Shown: in pieces, positions 33,993 through 42,657 of the stretch | Layout: each line of letters starts with the position of its first letter | Numbering within the stretch: position 1 is the stretch's first letter | From: Bacteroidaceae bacterium | GTDB taxonomy: Bacteria; Bacteroidota; Bacteroidia; Bacteroidales; Bacteroidaceae | NCBI GenBank assembly: GCA_017633615.1 | Contig: JAGBPB010000019.1 | Location: forward strand, 95,064-159,063 | DNA length: 64,000 bases | Direction: 5' to 3' | Program-made: the position numbers and the translations under genes | Notes under the pieces: model-generated | Seen by the model: the letters and a program-made list of their open reading frames with translations, nothing else | What the model was told of the DNA's origin: nothing | The model's database searches: none

Positions 33993-34090
33993 ACAAGTAT
34001 GGTTTCAATTCAGTATGCGAAGATACTAAAAAAAATCATGAATTTGGCAAGCAGATTGGCTGAATCTTTTGAAATCCCATAAATTATAAC

Positions 34091-34098
34091 TTATTTTG
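34091..34098 (+). promoter_or_regulatory. Weak -7 box (TTATTTTG) before panC
   Basis: TTATTTTGCG differs from TAnnTTTG at the second base and lies 20 bases before the panC ATG. It is the best candidate in this 126-base divergent gap. Confidence 0.3.
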
Positions 34099-34118
34099 CG
34101 GACTTTTTCGATTGTATT

Positions 34119-34967
34119 ATGATTAAGGTAATAACAACAGTTAAAGAACTTAAGGAGGCGCTCAAGAGTTGCCGCGAGGCTGGTAAGACAATAGGTCTGG
34201 TACCCACTATGGGCGCTCTGCATGAGGGCCATGCATCACTTGTACGCCGCTCCGTAGCAGAGAATGATATAACTGTGGTTAGTGATTTTGTCAATCCCAC
34301 CCAGTTCAATGATAAGAATGACCTTAACAACTATCCCCGTACAATGGAGGCTGACTGCCAGCTGCTTGAAAAGGTAGGCGCGCAGTACGTATTTGCCCCC
34401 ACTGTTGAAGAGATGTATCCGGAGCCCGATACCCGCACATTTGATTTCACTCCGCTTGACAAGGTTATGGAGGGTCCCAACCGCCCCGGACACTTTAATG
34501 GTGTGGCACAGATTGTAAGTAAACTTTTCTATGCTGTGGAGCCTGACCGCGCCTACTTTGGCGAGAAGGATTTCCAGCAGTTGGCCATTATACGTGAGAT
34601 GGTACGTCAGCTTGATCTCAAGATTGAGATTGTGGGCTGCCCCATAGTCCGTGAGGAGGACGGAATGGCTCTGAGTTCACGTAACATGCTGCTGAGCAAG
34701 GCTGAGCGCAAGCTTGCTGCCAACATATCACGCACTCTTTTTGAGAGCCGTTACTATGCGCGCCACCACACTCTTGCTTCAACCCGCAAGTATGTTATCG
34801 ATACCATCAACTCCCATCAGGGGCTTGAGGTAGAGTATTATGAGATTGTTGACGGCCGCACACTGCAGCCTGTCGATAACTGGGATGCTAGTGATTACAT
34901 TGTAGGATGCGTTACCGTACATTGCGGTAAGGTACGCCTTATTGATAACATTAAATACAAGGAGTGA
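34119..34967 (+). CDS. panC: Pantothenate synthetase
   Basis: The enzyme joins pantoate and beta-alanine with ATP to make pantothenate, the coenzyme A precursor, in the cytoplasm. The 282-residue length is normal. Family motifs are [14 protein letters not shown] (about 29-42, HxGH nucleotide site), [20 protein letters not shown] (about 148-161) and [13 protein letters not shown] (about 182-194, KMSKS-like). The gene overlaps panD by one base (TGATG), which links this enzyme to production of its beta-alanine substrate. It is divergent from the GT5-like gene. Confidence 0.97.
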   Translation: MIKVITTVKELKEALKSCREAGKTIGLVPTMGALHEGHASLVRRSVAENDITVVSDFVNPTQFNDKNDLNNYPRTMEADCQLLEKVGAQYVFAPTVEEMYPEPDTRTFDFTPLDKVMEGPNRPGHFNGVAQIVSKLFYAVEPDRAYFGEKDFQQLAIIREMVRQLDLKIEIVGCPIVREEDGMALSSRNMLLSKAERKLAANISRTLFESRYYARHHTLASTRKYVIDTINSHQGLEVEYYEIVDGRTLQPVDNWDASDYIVGCVTVHCGKVRLIDNIKYKE

Positions 34968-35293
34968 TGTTACTGACTGTACTCAAATCCAAACTTCACC
35001 GCGTTAAGGTGACCGATGCCAATATCAACTACATTGGCAGCATTACTATTGACGGCAACTGGATGGATGCAGCCGGCATCATTGACGGCGAGCAGGTTCA
35101 TGTGGTGGACATCACCAACGGTGCCCGTCTGGTTACATACGTTATCCGCGGAGAGCGCGGGTCCAAGTGCATCTGCCTGAACGGCGCTGCAGCTCGCCTG
35201 GTCTCCATCGGCGATACCGTAATCATCATCGCCTACGCCCAGGTAACCCCTGAGGAGGCCAAGACTTTCAAACCCACAGTCGTTATTCCGTAA
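34967..35293 (+). CDS. panD: Aspartate 1-decarboxylase proenzyme
   Basis: The 108-residue proenzyme cleaves itself between Gly24 and Ser25 (YIGSITID), and the new N-terminal pyruvoyl group decarboxylates aspartate to beta-alanine. Other family features are an early [10 protein letters not shown], the [14 protein letters not shown] segment and an [12 protein letters not shown] helix and turn. The ATG at 34967 overlaps the panC stop (TGATG) and puts the cleavage site at the usual position; a GTG three bases earlier is less likely. It is the last gene of the panCD operon. Confidence 0.96.
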   Translation: MLLTVLKSKLHRVKVTDANINYIGSITIDGNWMDAAGIIDGEQVHVVDITNGARLVTYVIRGERGSKCICLNGAAARLVSIGDTVIIIAYAQVTPEEAKTFKPTVVIP

Positions 35294-35325
35294 TTTCTCG
35301 CAGAAATCGCAGATATATTGACCAC

Positions 35326-35388
35326 GAATCTCACGAATCTACACGAATCCCATAACGCGGGAATAATTCGTGTTAATTCGTGAGATTC
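35326..35388. repeat. Long CACGAAT inverted repeat (REP-like hairpin)
   Basis: GAATCTCACGAAT plus ACACGAAT on the left pair with ATTCGTGT plus ATTCGTGAGATTC on the right, giving 21 paired bases with one two-base mismatch around a 17-base loop. It fills the gap between the convergent panD and M56 genes. Arms built from repeated CACGAAT units are typical of dispersed intergenic palindromes. It may be a REP-type element or an end-of-transcript structure. Confidence 0.7.
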
Positions 35389-35393
35389 TTCAC

Positions 35394-35426
35394 ACAATAG
35401 GGACGGTTCCCAATTGTACTTTTTTG
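35394..35426 (+). terminator. Intrinsic terminator of panCD (GGGAC-type hairpin)
   Basis: ACAAT-A-GGGA pairs with TCCC-A-ATTGT around a short CGGT loop, and TACTTTTTTG follows. It lies about 100 bases after panD. The stem belongs to the same style as the hairpins at 447 and 46538. Confidence 0.65.
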
Positions 35427-35427
35427 T

Positions 35428-38124
35428 TTACGGCATCACCAGGGGGATTTCCTTGGGGGCGATGATGGGAATTGAGACCTTTTGATGGCAGATAGTGCCC
35501 TCCAGAGTCATGGTCTTCATCTCTTCAGCGCCATTGGCGGTGGGAGTGCGCCTGTTGATGTCATTCTGCGTCATTGAACTGATGATGTCAGCGGCATCAA
35601 AAGCCGGGAAATGGAGCATTACTGTTGTAGTGATATGATCGCCTCCACGATCAAAGTCACGGTCCAGGACTGCGCCTTCAACTCCCTGCAGCTTATAAAC
35701 CTGACCGGTCTTCTCTGACTTAAGGGTAATGTCACTTCCGATGTATCCCATTGTAGTGAACGGAGCCTGCATAGTCAATTCAAGCAATACTGTAGTCTTG
35801 TCATCAGTAAATTCCATTTTTGGAACTGAAGCATTGCCGGTACCCATAGGTATATCTTTCAGTCTAGTCATACCTATTGTTTTGACGCTCTGTATTTTCT
35901 CATACGGAGTTCCGGCAAAAGGATTCCGGTTTTCTGCGGGAAGGTTGAATATCATGCCGCGAATAGAATATTCACCGCATTCATTCTGCAACAAATCGGC
36001 ATATTTGGAATCCATAGGGATAGGTTCAAAATGCAGTGTTGTGTACATTTTAGAGTATTCCGGTCCCCAGCAGAGGCTGCCGTTGGCGTAATTGTCGGCT
36101 GTAACCCAGGGATAATTCACGAAATCCTGGAATCCCTCCTGGCGGATAAGCTTGTAGTCCTTGCCGTCCACTCTCAGAGACTTTATTTCATCCGGGCGGC
36201 ACCATGAGTTCCTGCTCATGGTAATAGGATCCAGTATCATAATCAGTTCATCGTCACAGAAAAGGATGGTTGAATTGCTGAACCAACGGTCACAGGAGTA
36301 TGATATGGGGTGCTCTACAACCTTTTTTGCCTTCTTGTAATAGGCTGTGGTGTATTCATCTTCCAAAGCCTTGACAGTCTGGATAAGTGTCTTGTCCTTG
36401 AACTCTGATTTTATGTTCCTCTTGACAGGAAGTATGGTGGCTCTGTACGGGAACACATGCTTGATATTCCTGGCGTTGACTTTTACGTCCTCGCCAACAT
36501 CCGGACGGCAGGCAATGAAGGTCATGACACCGCGTGCCTTGGCTACATCCATGATGGCTGATACATCTTCCATGGGCATCTTGTCATATGTGAAGAATGC
36601 CACATACTGGATGTCAAGGAGTGTGATCCATTGGGCTATCCTGTTGGCATCGCCAGTTACAGGAAGATTGTTGTGCACCATCTCATATTGACCTTTCCTG
36701 TCAGTCTCATAAATACGAGCATACTTGTAGGTAGAATAGTAGGACTCGGCAAGCATCTCCTTGGTGGGGAAGACAAGGCTGCGGATTCCTATCTCCTCAA
36801 GTTGCTCAAGCAATGGCTCAAGAGACTCAAGAGGCTTGTAGTTGTTAAGCCAATTATCTCCAAGCCAATCCTCAAGGCAGATGTTGGCACGGATCTTCTC
36901 ATGATCATCCTGTTTCTGGAGATAGGATGGGAGGAAACTCAGTTCAACCAGATCCTCCTTGCGTGAATTACCTACTGTGACAAGTGCCGTCTCAAAATCA
37001 TCCCGGATAATGATGGTGCAGGGAGTGTAATCAGCTGCCACAAAGGCGCCTTGTCCATAGTATTCCTGAAGAGTCTTGAAATCCGCATTTTCACTGATAA
37101 TCTTTACGGGAGCATAATTGGGCTTGCAATCATAGACAGTAACTGCCGTGGCAGCCAGGAACAAACCGGTAATAACCGGTACAAAAAGGGCTTTCCACGC
37201 CCTTGCAAAAGGAGATTTTTTCTTGTTCATCATACTGATTCTGTTAGATAGGTTCTTTTTTGAGAAGTTGTTGGCAATACTGAAACCGTTTTCGAGCGCC
37301 AGTTTGCCTATCAGCATCATCTGATATGACTTGGTGTTGTAACCGTGGCTGATTACGCTGTTATCGGCCTGATACTCATGAACCTCCTGCAGACTACGGC
37401 GCAGGTCATAAATGGCGGGGTTGAACCATTGCATTGCGGCAAACAGGTCAGTCAAGAGCAGATCCCATGAGTGATGGTTGCGTACGTGTGACAGTTCATG
37501 CTCTATGATGGCATCGGTATTGCCGGATTCATAATCATCCTTGCTCAACACAATGTACTTCATCCAGCTGAACGGGTTGGTGTCAGAGCGGGTGACAATT
37601 ATATGAATCCCGTCTCTTGTGCATGCCACGCGTCCTCTCCTTATTATAAGGATTATACTCCAGATGGATATGGCAAGTTTTATCAGGCAGAAGGCTGTAC
37701 CTGCAAGCCATACATAGAACAGGTAGTCTTTCCATGTCTTTGGCGTTGCCGCCTTGATGTCCGTAGTTTCAGATGCGGGTGCCGATGTTGTAATATCCTG
37801 AGTGCTTTGAGCCAGGACCTCAGTGCCGGCTACAACGGTCAGGTCCTGTGCATTTTCTTCAATCAGTTCAGCAGAAGGTACGGCCTGTACGTCAGAGGTA
37901 GTCTGAGCGATGAATTGTGGGACCACTGTAACCTGAGTGGGGGCATCCTTATGGATGGTTATTTTGCAGAAGGGCAGAATGAGCGATAATGCAAGACTGC
38001 TCAGCAGCACTGTTCTGTTGAGTGTGTGGAGCGTCTCGCGCCTCATCAGGAGCGCATACAGAAGATAGAACGATGCCAGCATTACTGCCACCTTCAATTG
38101 GTACAAAAGGAACATAGTAATCAT
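35428..38124 (-). CDS. M56 family (BlaR1-type) membrane metallopeptidase with a long unusual C-terminus
   Basis: The 898-residue product has an N-terminal membrane part with helices near 5-25, 35-50, a third near 135-160 and a fourth near 310-325. The M56 cytoplasmic protease loop carries the zinc motif HELSH (about 227-231) and EVHEYQAD (about 260-267). BlaR1-type proteins sense a signal and cleave a BlaI repressor. The remaining 570 residues after the last helix are extracytoplasmic. They include SLVFPTKEML, YVAFFTYDKMPMEDVSAIMDVAKARG (a possible ExbD- or thioredoxin-like fold) and later beta-rich segments. It is not a penicillin-binding domain. It lies 12 bases after BlaI in one operon. 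What it senses is unknown. Confidence 0.82.
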   Translation of the reverse strand: MITMFLLYQLKVAVMLASFYLLYALLMRRETLHTLNRTVLLSSLALSLILPFCKITIHKDAPTQVTVVPQFIAQTTSDVQAVPSAELIEENAQDLTVVAGTEVLAQSTQDITTSAPASETTDIKAATPKTWKDYLFYVWLAGTAFCLIKLAISIWSIILIIRRGRVACTRDGIHIIVTRSDTNPFSWMKYIVLSKDDYESGNTDAIIEHELSHVRNHHSWDLLLTDLFAAMQWFNPAIYDLRRSLQEVHEYQADNSVISHGYNTKSYQMMLIGKLALENGFSIANNFSKKNLSNRISMMNKKKSPFARAWKALFVPVITGLFLAATAVTVYDCKPNYAPVKIISENADFKTLQEYYGQGAFVAADYTPCTIIIRDDFETALVTVGNSRKEDLVELSFLPSYLQKQDDHEKIRANICLEDWLGDNWLNNYKPLESLEPLLEQLEEIGIRSLVFPTKEMLAESYYSTYKYARIYETDRKGQYEMVHNNLPVTGDANRIAQWITLLDIQYVAFFTYDKMPMEDVSAIMDVAKARGVMTFIACRPDVGEDVKVNARNIKHVFPYRATILPVKRNIKSEFKDKTLIQTVKALEDEYTTAYYKKAKKVVEHPISYSCDRWFSNSTILFCDDELIMILDPITMSRNSWCRPDEIKSLRVDGKDYKLIRQEGFQDFVNYPWVTADNYANGSLCWGPEYSKMYTTLHFEPIPMDSKYADLLQNECGEYSIRGMIFNLPAENRNPFAGTPYEKIQSVKTIGMTRLKDIPMGTGNASVPKMEFTDDKTTVLLELTMQAPFTTMGYIGSDITLKSEKTGQVYKLQGVEGAVLDRDFDRGGDHITTTVMLHFPAFDAADIISSMTQNDINRRTPTANGAEEMKTMTLEGTICHQKVSIPIIAPKEIPLVMP

Positions 38125-38136
38125 AGCGCTGTCAGT

Positions 38137-38496
38137 TTAAATACCTTTCTGGACCTGGTCTATCAACTGCTGGAGTTCATCGACCGTTACCTTTTCTTTC
38201 TTAATCAGAGCCGATATGGCATTCACGTATGAATTCTCGAAGCACTTGCCTATGAGTGAGTCCAGATTCATTTCGCTGTACTCATCACGGCTTACTGCTG
38301 CGTAGAACTGGAAAGTTGCGCCTGTAACCTTGTGGCTCAGATAGCCGTTGGCCTCAAGTGTGCGCACCTGAGTGGAAAGGGTGTTGAAGTGGGGCTTGGG
38401 CTCGGGGTAAATGTCGTGGAGTTCACGTACATACATGGGGCCTTTGTCCCAAAACAGGTTCATAATAACCTCTTCTTTCTTGGTGAGTTTTTTCAT
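38137..38496 (-). CDS. BlaI/MecI-family transcriptional repressor
   Basis: The 119-residue winged-helix protein fits the penicillinase repressor family: KKEEVIMNLFWDKGPMYVRELHDIY starts the DNA-binding domain, and TLSTQVRTLEANGYLSHKV is the recognition helix and wing. The C-terminal helix is a dimerisation arm, where partner proteases cut in known systems. It is the first gene of an operon with the M56 protease, the standard regulatory pairing. Operator sites are likely around the TATATTTG box just upstream. Target genes besides its own operon are not visible here; no beta-lactamase is in the window. Confidence 0.92.
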   Translation of the reverse strand: MKKLTKKEEVIMNLFWDKGPMYVRELHDIYPEPKPHFNTLSTQVRTLEANGYLSHKVTGATFQFYAAVSRDEYSEMNLDSLIGKCFENSYVNAISALIKKEKVTVDELQQLIDQVQKGI

Positions 38497-38516
38497 ATCT
38501 GTATGCTCTTTGATTG

Positions 38517-38524
38517 CAAATATA
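38517..38524 (-). promoter_or_regulatory. Bacteroidetes -7 promoter box (TATATTTG) of the BlaI-M56 operon
   Basis: On the minus strand TATATTTGC lies 20 bases before the BlaI ATG at 38496 and is a perfect TAnnTTTG match. BlaI-family repressors usually bind over their own promoters. Confidence 0.55.
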
Positions 38525-38610
38525 AACGAAATATTTAAGTTTTGTAGTTGCTCGTGTAAATTTTCTAGTTTCTTTTATTTTTTATTAGTTTTTGCTTGTA
38601 TGTTCTTTTT

Positions 38611-38750
38611 GCCAAAGTGTCCCACGCCAACCCGCGATAAAACGTATTCTCGCTATGGTTGTTGTGGGACACCATTTCAAAATGAGGGGGTGTAACACAA
38701 CAAACCCCTCTACGTTGTGTGTAGAGGGGTTTGATGTGGGACACTTTGGC
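38611..38750. repeat. MITE-like 140-bp segment with 15-bp perfect inverted ends
   Basis: GCCAAAGTGTCCCAC (38611-38625) is repeated in exact inverted form as GTGGGACACTTTGGC (38736-38750). A third, internal GTGGGACAC lies at 38664-38672. The segment contains a strong internal hairpin (38701-38733) and no coding sequence. It fills most of the 262-base gap between BlaI and OadB. No target-site duplication was seen. Confidence 0.5.
38701..38733 (-). terminator. Hairpin terminator of the methylmalonyl-CoA decarboxylase operon
   Basis: CAAACCCCTCTAC pairs perfectly with GTAGAGGGGTTTG around a seven-base loop, 26 bases beyond the leftward OadB stop at 38759. The following bases on the minus strand are only moderately T-rich (TTGTTGTG). 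Confidence 0.6.
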
Positions 38751-38758
38751 GGAGATGC

Positions 38759-39937
38759 TCAACCGAGCATGGTGAGCAGGATGCCGGCAGCTACTGCGGA
38801 GCCGATTACGCCGGCCACATTTGGACCCATGGCGTGCATGAGCAGGAAGTTGCTGGGGTTCTCCTCCTGGCCAACCTGCTGTGATACGCGGGCAGCCATA
38901 GGAACGGCCGATACGCCTGCCGAGCCGATGAGCGGGTTGATCTTCTCCTTTGAGAAGAGGTTCATCAACTTGGCGAGCAGGATACCGCCTGCAGTACCGC
39001 AACCGAATGCCACGATACCCATAACCAGAATCTTGATTGTACTCCAATCAAGGAATGAGCTGGCTGTAGCGGTAGCACCTACGGTAAGACCAAGGAATAT
39101 AACCACGATGTTCATCAGCTCGTTCTGCATGGTCTTGCTCAGACGGTCCACAACACCGCACTCCTTAGCCAGGTTACCCAGCATGAGGCAGCCTATAAGC
39201 GGAGCGGCATCGGGCAGGATAAGAGCCACGATGGTTGTGATGGCAATCGGGAATATAATCTTCTCTGTCTTGCTTACAGGACGCAACTGGCTCATCTTGA
39301 TAGCACGCTCCTTCTTGGTGGTCAGGGCACGCATGATAGGCGGCTGGATCACGGGAACAAGAGCCATGTAAGAGTAGGCTGCAATGGCAATGGGGCCGAG
39401 CAGCTCAGGGGCCAGTTTTGATGTGAGGAAGATAGATGTAGGACCGTCAGCGCCACCTATGATACCTATTGAGCCGGCCTGTGCCTCAGTGAAGCCCATT
39501 GAGTTGGCTGCAAGGAATGTAAGGAAGATACCCAGCTGAGCGGCTGCACCCAGGAGCAGGCTCTTGGGGTTGGCTATCAGCGGTCCAAAGTCAGTCATAG
39601 CACCTACACCCATAAAGATGAGGCACGGATAGACTCCGGCTTTTACACCTATATAAAGTATATCCAGCAGACCGCCCTCACGCATGATTGTTCCATAGCT
39701 GTGATAAGCAGGGCTGTTGGCATCAAGGAATGCTGTCCAGAGTTCTGAATGGTACATCCCTGCACCGGGCAGGTTGGTAAGCAGCATACCGAAAGCGATG
39801 GGGAGCAGCAGAAGCGGCTCATATTGCTTCTTGATGGCCAGGAACAGCAGGAAGAAACTCAGAAGGAGCATTATTCCCTGCTGCAGGCTTATGTTCATGA
39901 AGCCCATCTGTTCAAAGAATTCCAGAATATCACCCAT
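38759..39937 (-). CDS. Sodium ion-translocating decarboxylase beta subunit (OadB/MmdB family)
   Basis: The 392-residue integral membrane protein has about nine to eleven helices. It carries out the Na+-coupled decarboxylation of carboxybiotin delivered by the carrier subunit. Diagnostic sequence includes [20 protein letters not shown] near residue 160, where the Asp takes part in Na+ movement, the [13 protein letters not shown] loop and [14 protein letters not shown] near the C-terminus. It is the last gene of the operon mce-mmdA-OadG-carrier-OadB. In Bacteroidales this set decarboxylates methylmalonyl-CoA to propionyl-CoA and pumps Na+ outward. Confidence 0.95.
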   Translation of the reverse strand: MGDILEFFEQMGFMNISLQQGIMLLLSFFLLFLAIKKQYEPLLLLPIAFGMLLTNLPGAGMYHSELWTAFLDANSPAYHSYGTIMREGGLLDILYIGVKAGVYPCLIFMGVGAMTDFGPLIANPKSLLLGAAAQLGIFLTFLAANSMGFTEAQAGSIGIIGGADGPTSIFLTSKLAPELLGPIAIAAYSYMALVPVIQPPIMRALTTKKERAIKMSQLRPVSKTEKIIFPIAITTIVALILPDAAPLIGCLMLGNLAKECGVVDRLSKTMQNELMNIVVIFLGLTVGATATASSFLDWSTIKILVMGIVAFGCGTAGGILLAKLMNLFSKEKINPLIGSAGVSAVPMAARVSQQVGQEENPSNFLLMHAMGPNVAGVIGSAVAAGILLTMLG

Positions 39938-39967
39938 TATCTTGTTTTTTACAGTTCAAATTGATGT

Positions 39968-40696
39968 TTATCCAAGAACTATGAGCAGATCCTCCTGCAT
40001 TACGGTCTGTCCGGCGGTTACGGCAATCTTGGTCACCTTGCCGTCACGGTCGGCCATAATGGCGTTCTCCATCTTCATACTCTCAAGGGTAAGCAGTGTG
40101 TCACCCTTCTTAACATCCTGTCCTTCTGATACAAGAACCTTGATAACAGAACCGGGCAGGGGGCTGGTTACCTTGTAACCGCCGGCGGGAACATCGGCAG
40201 CCTTGGGAGCCTCTGCCTTGGGAGCGGGAGCTGCTTTGGGTGCTTCAGCCTTAGGAGCAGGTGCAGGAGCGGGAGCGGCAGCTACGGCTGCGGTCTCCAG
40301 GTCAAGCAACTTGTCATCCTGCATAACGGTCTTGCCGGGTTCTACGTAAACGGCCTTTACGGTACCGTCGGCTTCGGCGGCAACGTTGTTCTCCATCTTC
40401 ATGCTCTCCATAGTGAGCAGTACATCGCCCTTCTTTACAGCCTGACCGGCCTTGACAAGTACCTTTACGATTGAACCGGGCAGCGGACTCTTTACGGTCA
40501 TCAGGCCGGCGGGTGCTGCAGCTGCAGGAGCGGCAGCGGCGGGGCGGCGTACAGCGGCTGCAGCAGGGGCCTCCTCCTTCTCTAACTCTACCTTGTAGGT
40601 CTTGCCGTTGATTGTTACCTCGGCAAAGTTGTCCTCAAGTTCATTGACGGCTGCGTTGTACTGCTTGCCGTCTATAGAAAATTTAAACTCTTTCAT
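39968..40696 (-). CDS. Biotin carboxyl carrier protein with two biotinyl domains
   Basis: The 242-residue product starts with the usual carrier N-terminus (MKEFKFSIDG), an alanine/proline linker, then a biotinyl domain (about 65-135) with ESMKMEN and Lys100. A second Ala/Pro/Lys-rich linker follows, then a second biotinyl domain (about 173-242) with ESMKMEN and Lys208. Both target lysines sit in intact MKM motifs, so both domains could be biotinylated. Family members with a single domain are about 140-170 residues. The carrier moves carboxyl groups from MmdA to OadB. It lies between OadG and OadB in the operon. Confidence 0.92.
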   Translation of the reverse strand: MKEFKFSIDGKQYNAAVNELEDNFAEVTINGKTYKVELEKEEAPAAAAVRRPAAAAPAAAAPAGLMTVKSPLPGSIVKVLVKAGQAVKKGDVLLTMESMKMENNVAAEADGTVKAVYVEPGKTVMQDDKLLDLETAAVAAAPAPAPAPKAEAPKAAPAPKAEAPKAADVPAGGYKVTSPLPGSVIKVLVSEGQDVKKGDTLLTLESMKMENAIMADRDGKVTKIAVTAGQTVMQEDLLIVLG

Positions 40697-40708
40697 TACT
40701 ATGCTAAA

Positions 40709-41071
40709 TTAACGATGCAGGTTATTCATTCCGTAGAGCTTTGAAGTCCATCCGGAGCGCTCTACTCTCTTGATATGAATCTCAGTGGGTTCTACGTCAT
40801 GCACTCCGTTGAAGTACAGATGCAGGGCCATTGCGATGGCAGCCAGGTCATCCTGGGCCGATGCCTCAGCAGCAGCCGGAAGGGCCTGGGCGGCGGGAGC
40901 GGAGATTGCTTTTGGCTCAGCTGCCTTGGGTGCCTTAACCGCATTGCTTACAACTGCACCGAGCAGCTTAAGAATGAAGATAAGCACGACCAGAAGCAGG
41001 ATAACCATGCAGAACCCCAGTCCTGTTACCATCCATACGTGTGACCAGTCTATTACTAATGGTGTCATCAT
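40709..41071 (-). CDS. OadG-family decarboxylase gamma/delta subunit
   Basis: The 120-residue small membrane protein has one N-terminal helix (about 14-38; GLGFCMVILLLVVLIFIL), an Ala/Pro-rich hinge and a short C-terminal domain with DDLAAIAMALHLYF. OadG-type subunits hold the complex together and anchor the carboxyltransferase at the membrane. The LIALHLY-like segment is shared with Bacteroidales OadG proteins. It lies 12 bases before the carrier gene and 13 after mmdA, within one transcript. Confidence 0.85.
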   Translation of the reverse strand: MMTPLVIDWSHVWMVTGLGFCMVILLLVVLIFILKLLGAVVSNAVKAPKAAEPKAISAPAAQALPAAAEASAQDDLAAIAMALHLYFNGVHDVEPTEIHIKRVERSGWTSKLYGMNNLHR

Positions 41072-41084
41072 AGACTCTCTTCTT

Positions 41085-42641
41085 TTAGAGTGGAATGTTG
41101 CTGTGTTTCTTGAGCGGGTTGGTCAGGCGCTTGGTCTGCAACTGTTCAAATGCACGTACCACGCGGGCGCGTGTGTAGCGCGGCTCAATAACATCGTCAA
41201 TGTAGCCTCTGTTGGCAGCCTGGTAGGGTGAAGCGAACTTGTCCTTGTAAGCTGCCTCCTTCTCGGCAATGAATTTCTTCTTCTCCTCAGGATCCTCAAT
41301 GGCCTTGAGAGCCTTGGCCTCCAGCACGCCTACTGCACCGCTGGCACCCATAACTGCAATCTCTGCGTTGGGCCAAGCGTAGCACAGGTCACCGCGTAGC
41401 TGCTTGCAGCTCATTACTATGTGTGAACCGCCGTATGACTTACGTACTGTAACGGTTACCTTAGGCACTGTAGCTTCACCGTAAGCGAACATCAGTTTTG
41501 CACCGTGATCAATGATACCGGCGTACTCCTGACCTGTACCGCACAGGAATCCGGGTACATCAACCAGGGTGAGGATCTGGATGTTGAATGCGTCGCAGAA
41601 ACGTACAAAGCGGGCAGCCTTACGTGATGCATCGCAGTCAAGCACACCTGCCAGCCAGTTGGGCTGGTTTGCTATGATACCGGTTGAGCGGCCGTTGAAA
41701 CGGGCAAAACCGCAGATAACGTTCTTGGCAAAATCCTTGTGAACCTCCATGAAGTCACCGTCATCAACGATAGAGTAGATGATATCCTTCATATCGTAAG
41801 GTTTGTTGGGATCATCGGGAACCATAGAGTTAAGGGCATCCTCCAAGCGTGCGGGATCATCCTTGGTCTCCTTGACGGGAGCCTCTTCCATATTGTTCTG
41901 CGGGATGAAGCTGATGAGACGGCGTATCTCCTGTACGGCCTCCTCCTCAGTGGCAGCTACAAAGTGGGTCACACCTGACTTGGTGGCGTGAACGCGGGCA
42001 CCGCCCAGCTGCTCAACAGTAACGTCTTCACCGGTAACGCTCTTGACAACCTTTGGTCCGGTGATGAACATATATGAGTTCTGCTCAGTCATCATGATGA
42101 AGTCAGTCAGGGCAGGGCTATACACAGCACCGCCGGCGCAGGGACCGAAAATGACTGAAATCTGGGGAACAACGCCCGATGCAAGAATGTTACGCTCAAA
42201 AATCTCAGCGTAACCGGCCAGAGCGCATGCGCCCTCCTGGATACGTGCACCGCCTGAATCGTTCAGACCGATGATGGGAGCACCCATCTTCATGGCCATA
42301 TCCATTACCTTGCATATTTTCTGTGCCATAGTCTCTGACAGAGAACCGCCTATGACTGTGGCATCCTGTGCAAATACAAATACGAGTCGGCCGTCAATGG
42401 TACCTGAACCAACGGCAACGCCGTCACCCAGGAATACCTTCTTGTCCATACCGAAGTCATTGCAACGGTGTGTGAGGAACATATCGACCTCCTCAAATGA
42501 TCCCTCGTCAAGAAGCATGTTAATACGCTCACGGGCAGTGAAGCTACCTTTTGCATGGTGCTTCTCAATAGCGGCCTGGCCGCCACCTGCCATTGCCTGG
42601 GCGCGCTTATCTACCAGCTTCTGAAGTTTGCTATTATCCAT
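41085..42641 (-). CDS. mmdA: Methylmalonyl-CoA decarboxylase alpha subunit (carboxyltransferase)
   Basis: The 518-residue enzyme moves the carboxyl group of methylmalonyl-CoA to the biotin carrier. It has two crotonase-like halves of the acyl-CoA carboxyltransferase family: KGSFTARERINMLLDEGSF at about residues 32-50, LNDSGGARIQEG near 118, SVIFGPCAGGAVYSPA near 155, and VDVPGFLCGTGQEYAGIIDHGAKL in the second half. An in-frame ATG at 42674 would add 11 residues and reach almost to the mce stop; family alignment favours ATG 42641. It is second in the operon, after mce. The carrier and OadG are encoded separately downstream. Confidence 0.95.
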   Translation of the reverse strand: MDNSKLQKLVDKRAQAMAGGGQAAIEKHHAKGSFTARERINMLLDEGSFEEVDMFLTHRCNDFGMDKKVFLGDGVAVGSGTIDGRLVFVFAQDATVIGGSLSETMAQKICKVMDMAMKMGAPIIGLNDSGGARIQEGACALAGYAEIFERNILASGVVPQISVIFGPCAGGAVYSPALTDFIMMTEQNSYMFITGPKVVKSVTGEDVTVEQLGGARVHATKSGVTHFVAATEEEAVQEIRRLISFIPQNNMEEAPVKETKDDPARLEDALNSMVPDDPNKPYDMKDIIYSIVDDGDFMEVHKDFAKNVICGFARFNGRSTGIIANQPNWLAGVLDCDASRKAARFVRFCDAFNIQILTLVDVPGFLCGTGQEYAGIIDHGAKLMFAYGEATVPKVTVTVRKSYGGSHIVMSCKQLRGDLCYAWPNAEIAVMGASGAVGVLEAKALKAIEDPEEKKKFIAEKEAAYKDKFASPYQAANRGYIDDVIEPRYTRARVVRAFEQLQTKRLTNPLKKHSNIPL

Positions 42642-42657
42642 TTTTCTGTAGTATATG

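Noticed and set aside
35326..35388. CACGAAT repeats as a CRISPR array
   Set aside because: The repeats are short and inverted with a single loop, with no regular spacers and no cas genes.
38592..39371. 259-codon rightward frame opposite OadB
   Set aside because: OadB on the minus strand is certain; the opposite frame is an artefact of its codon use and also runs into the repeat-rich intergenic region.
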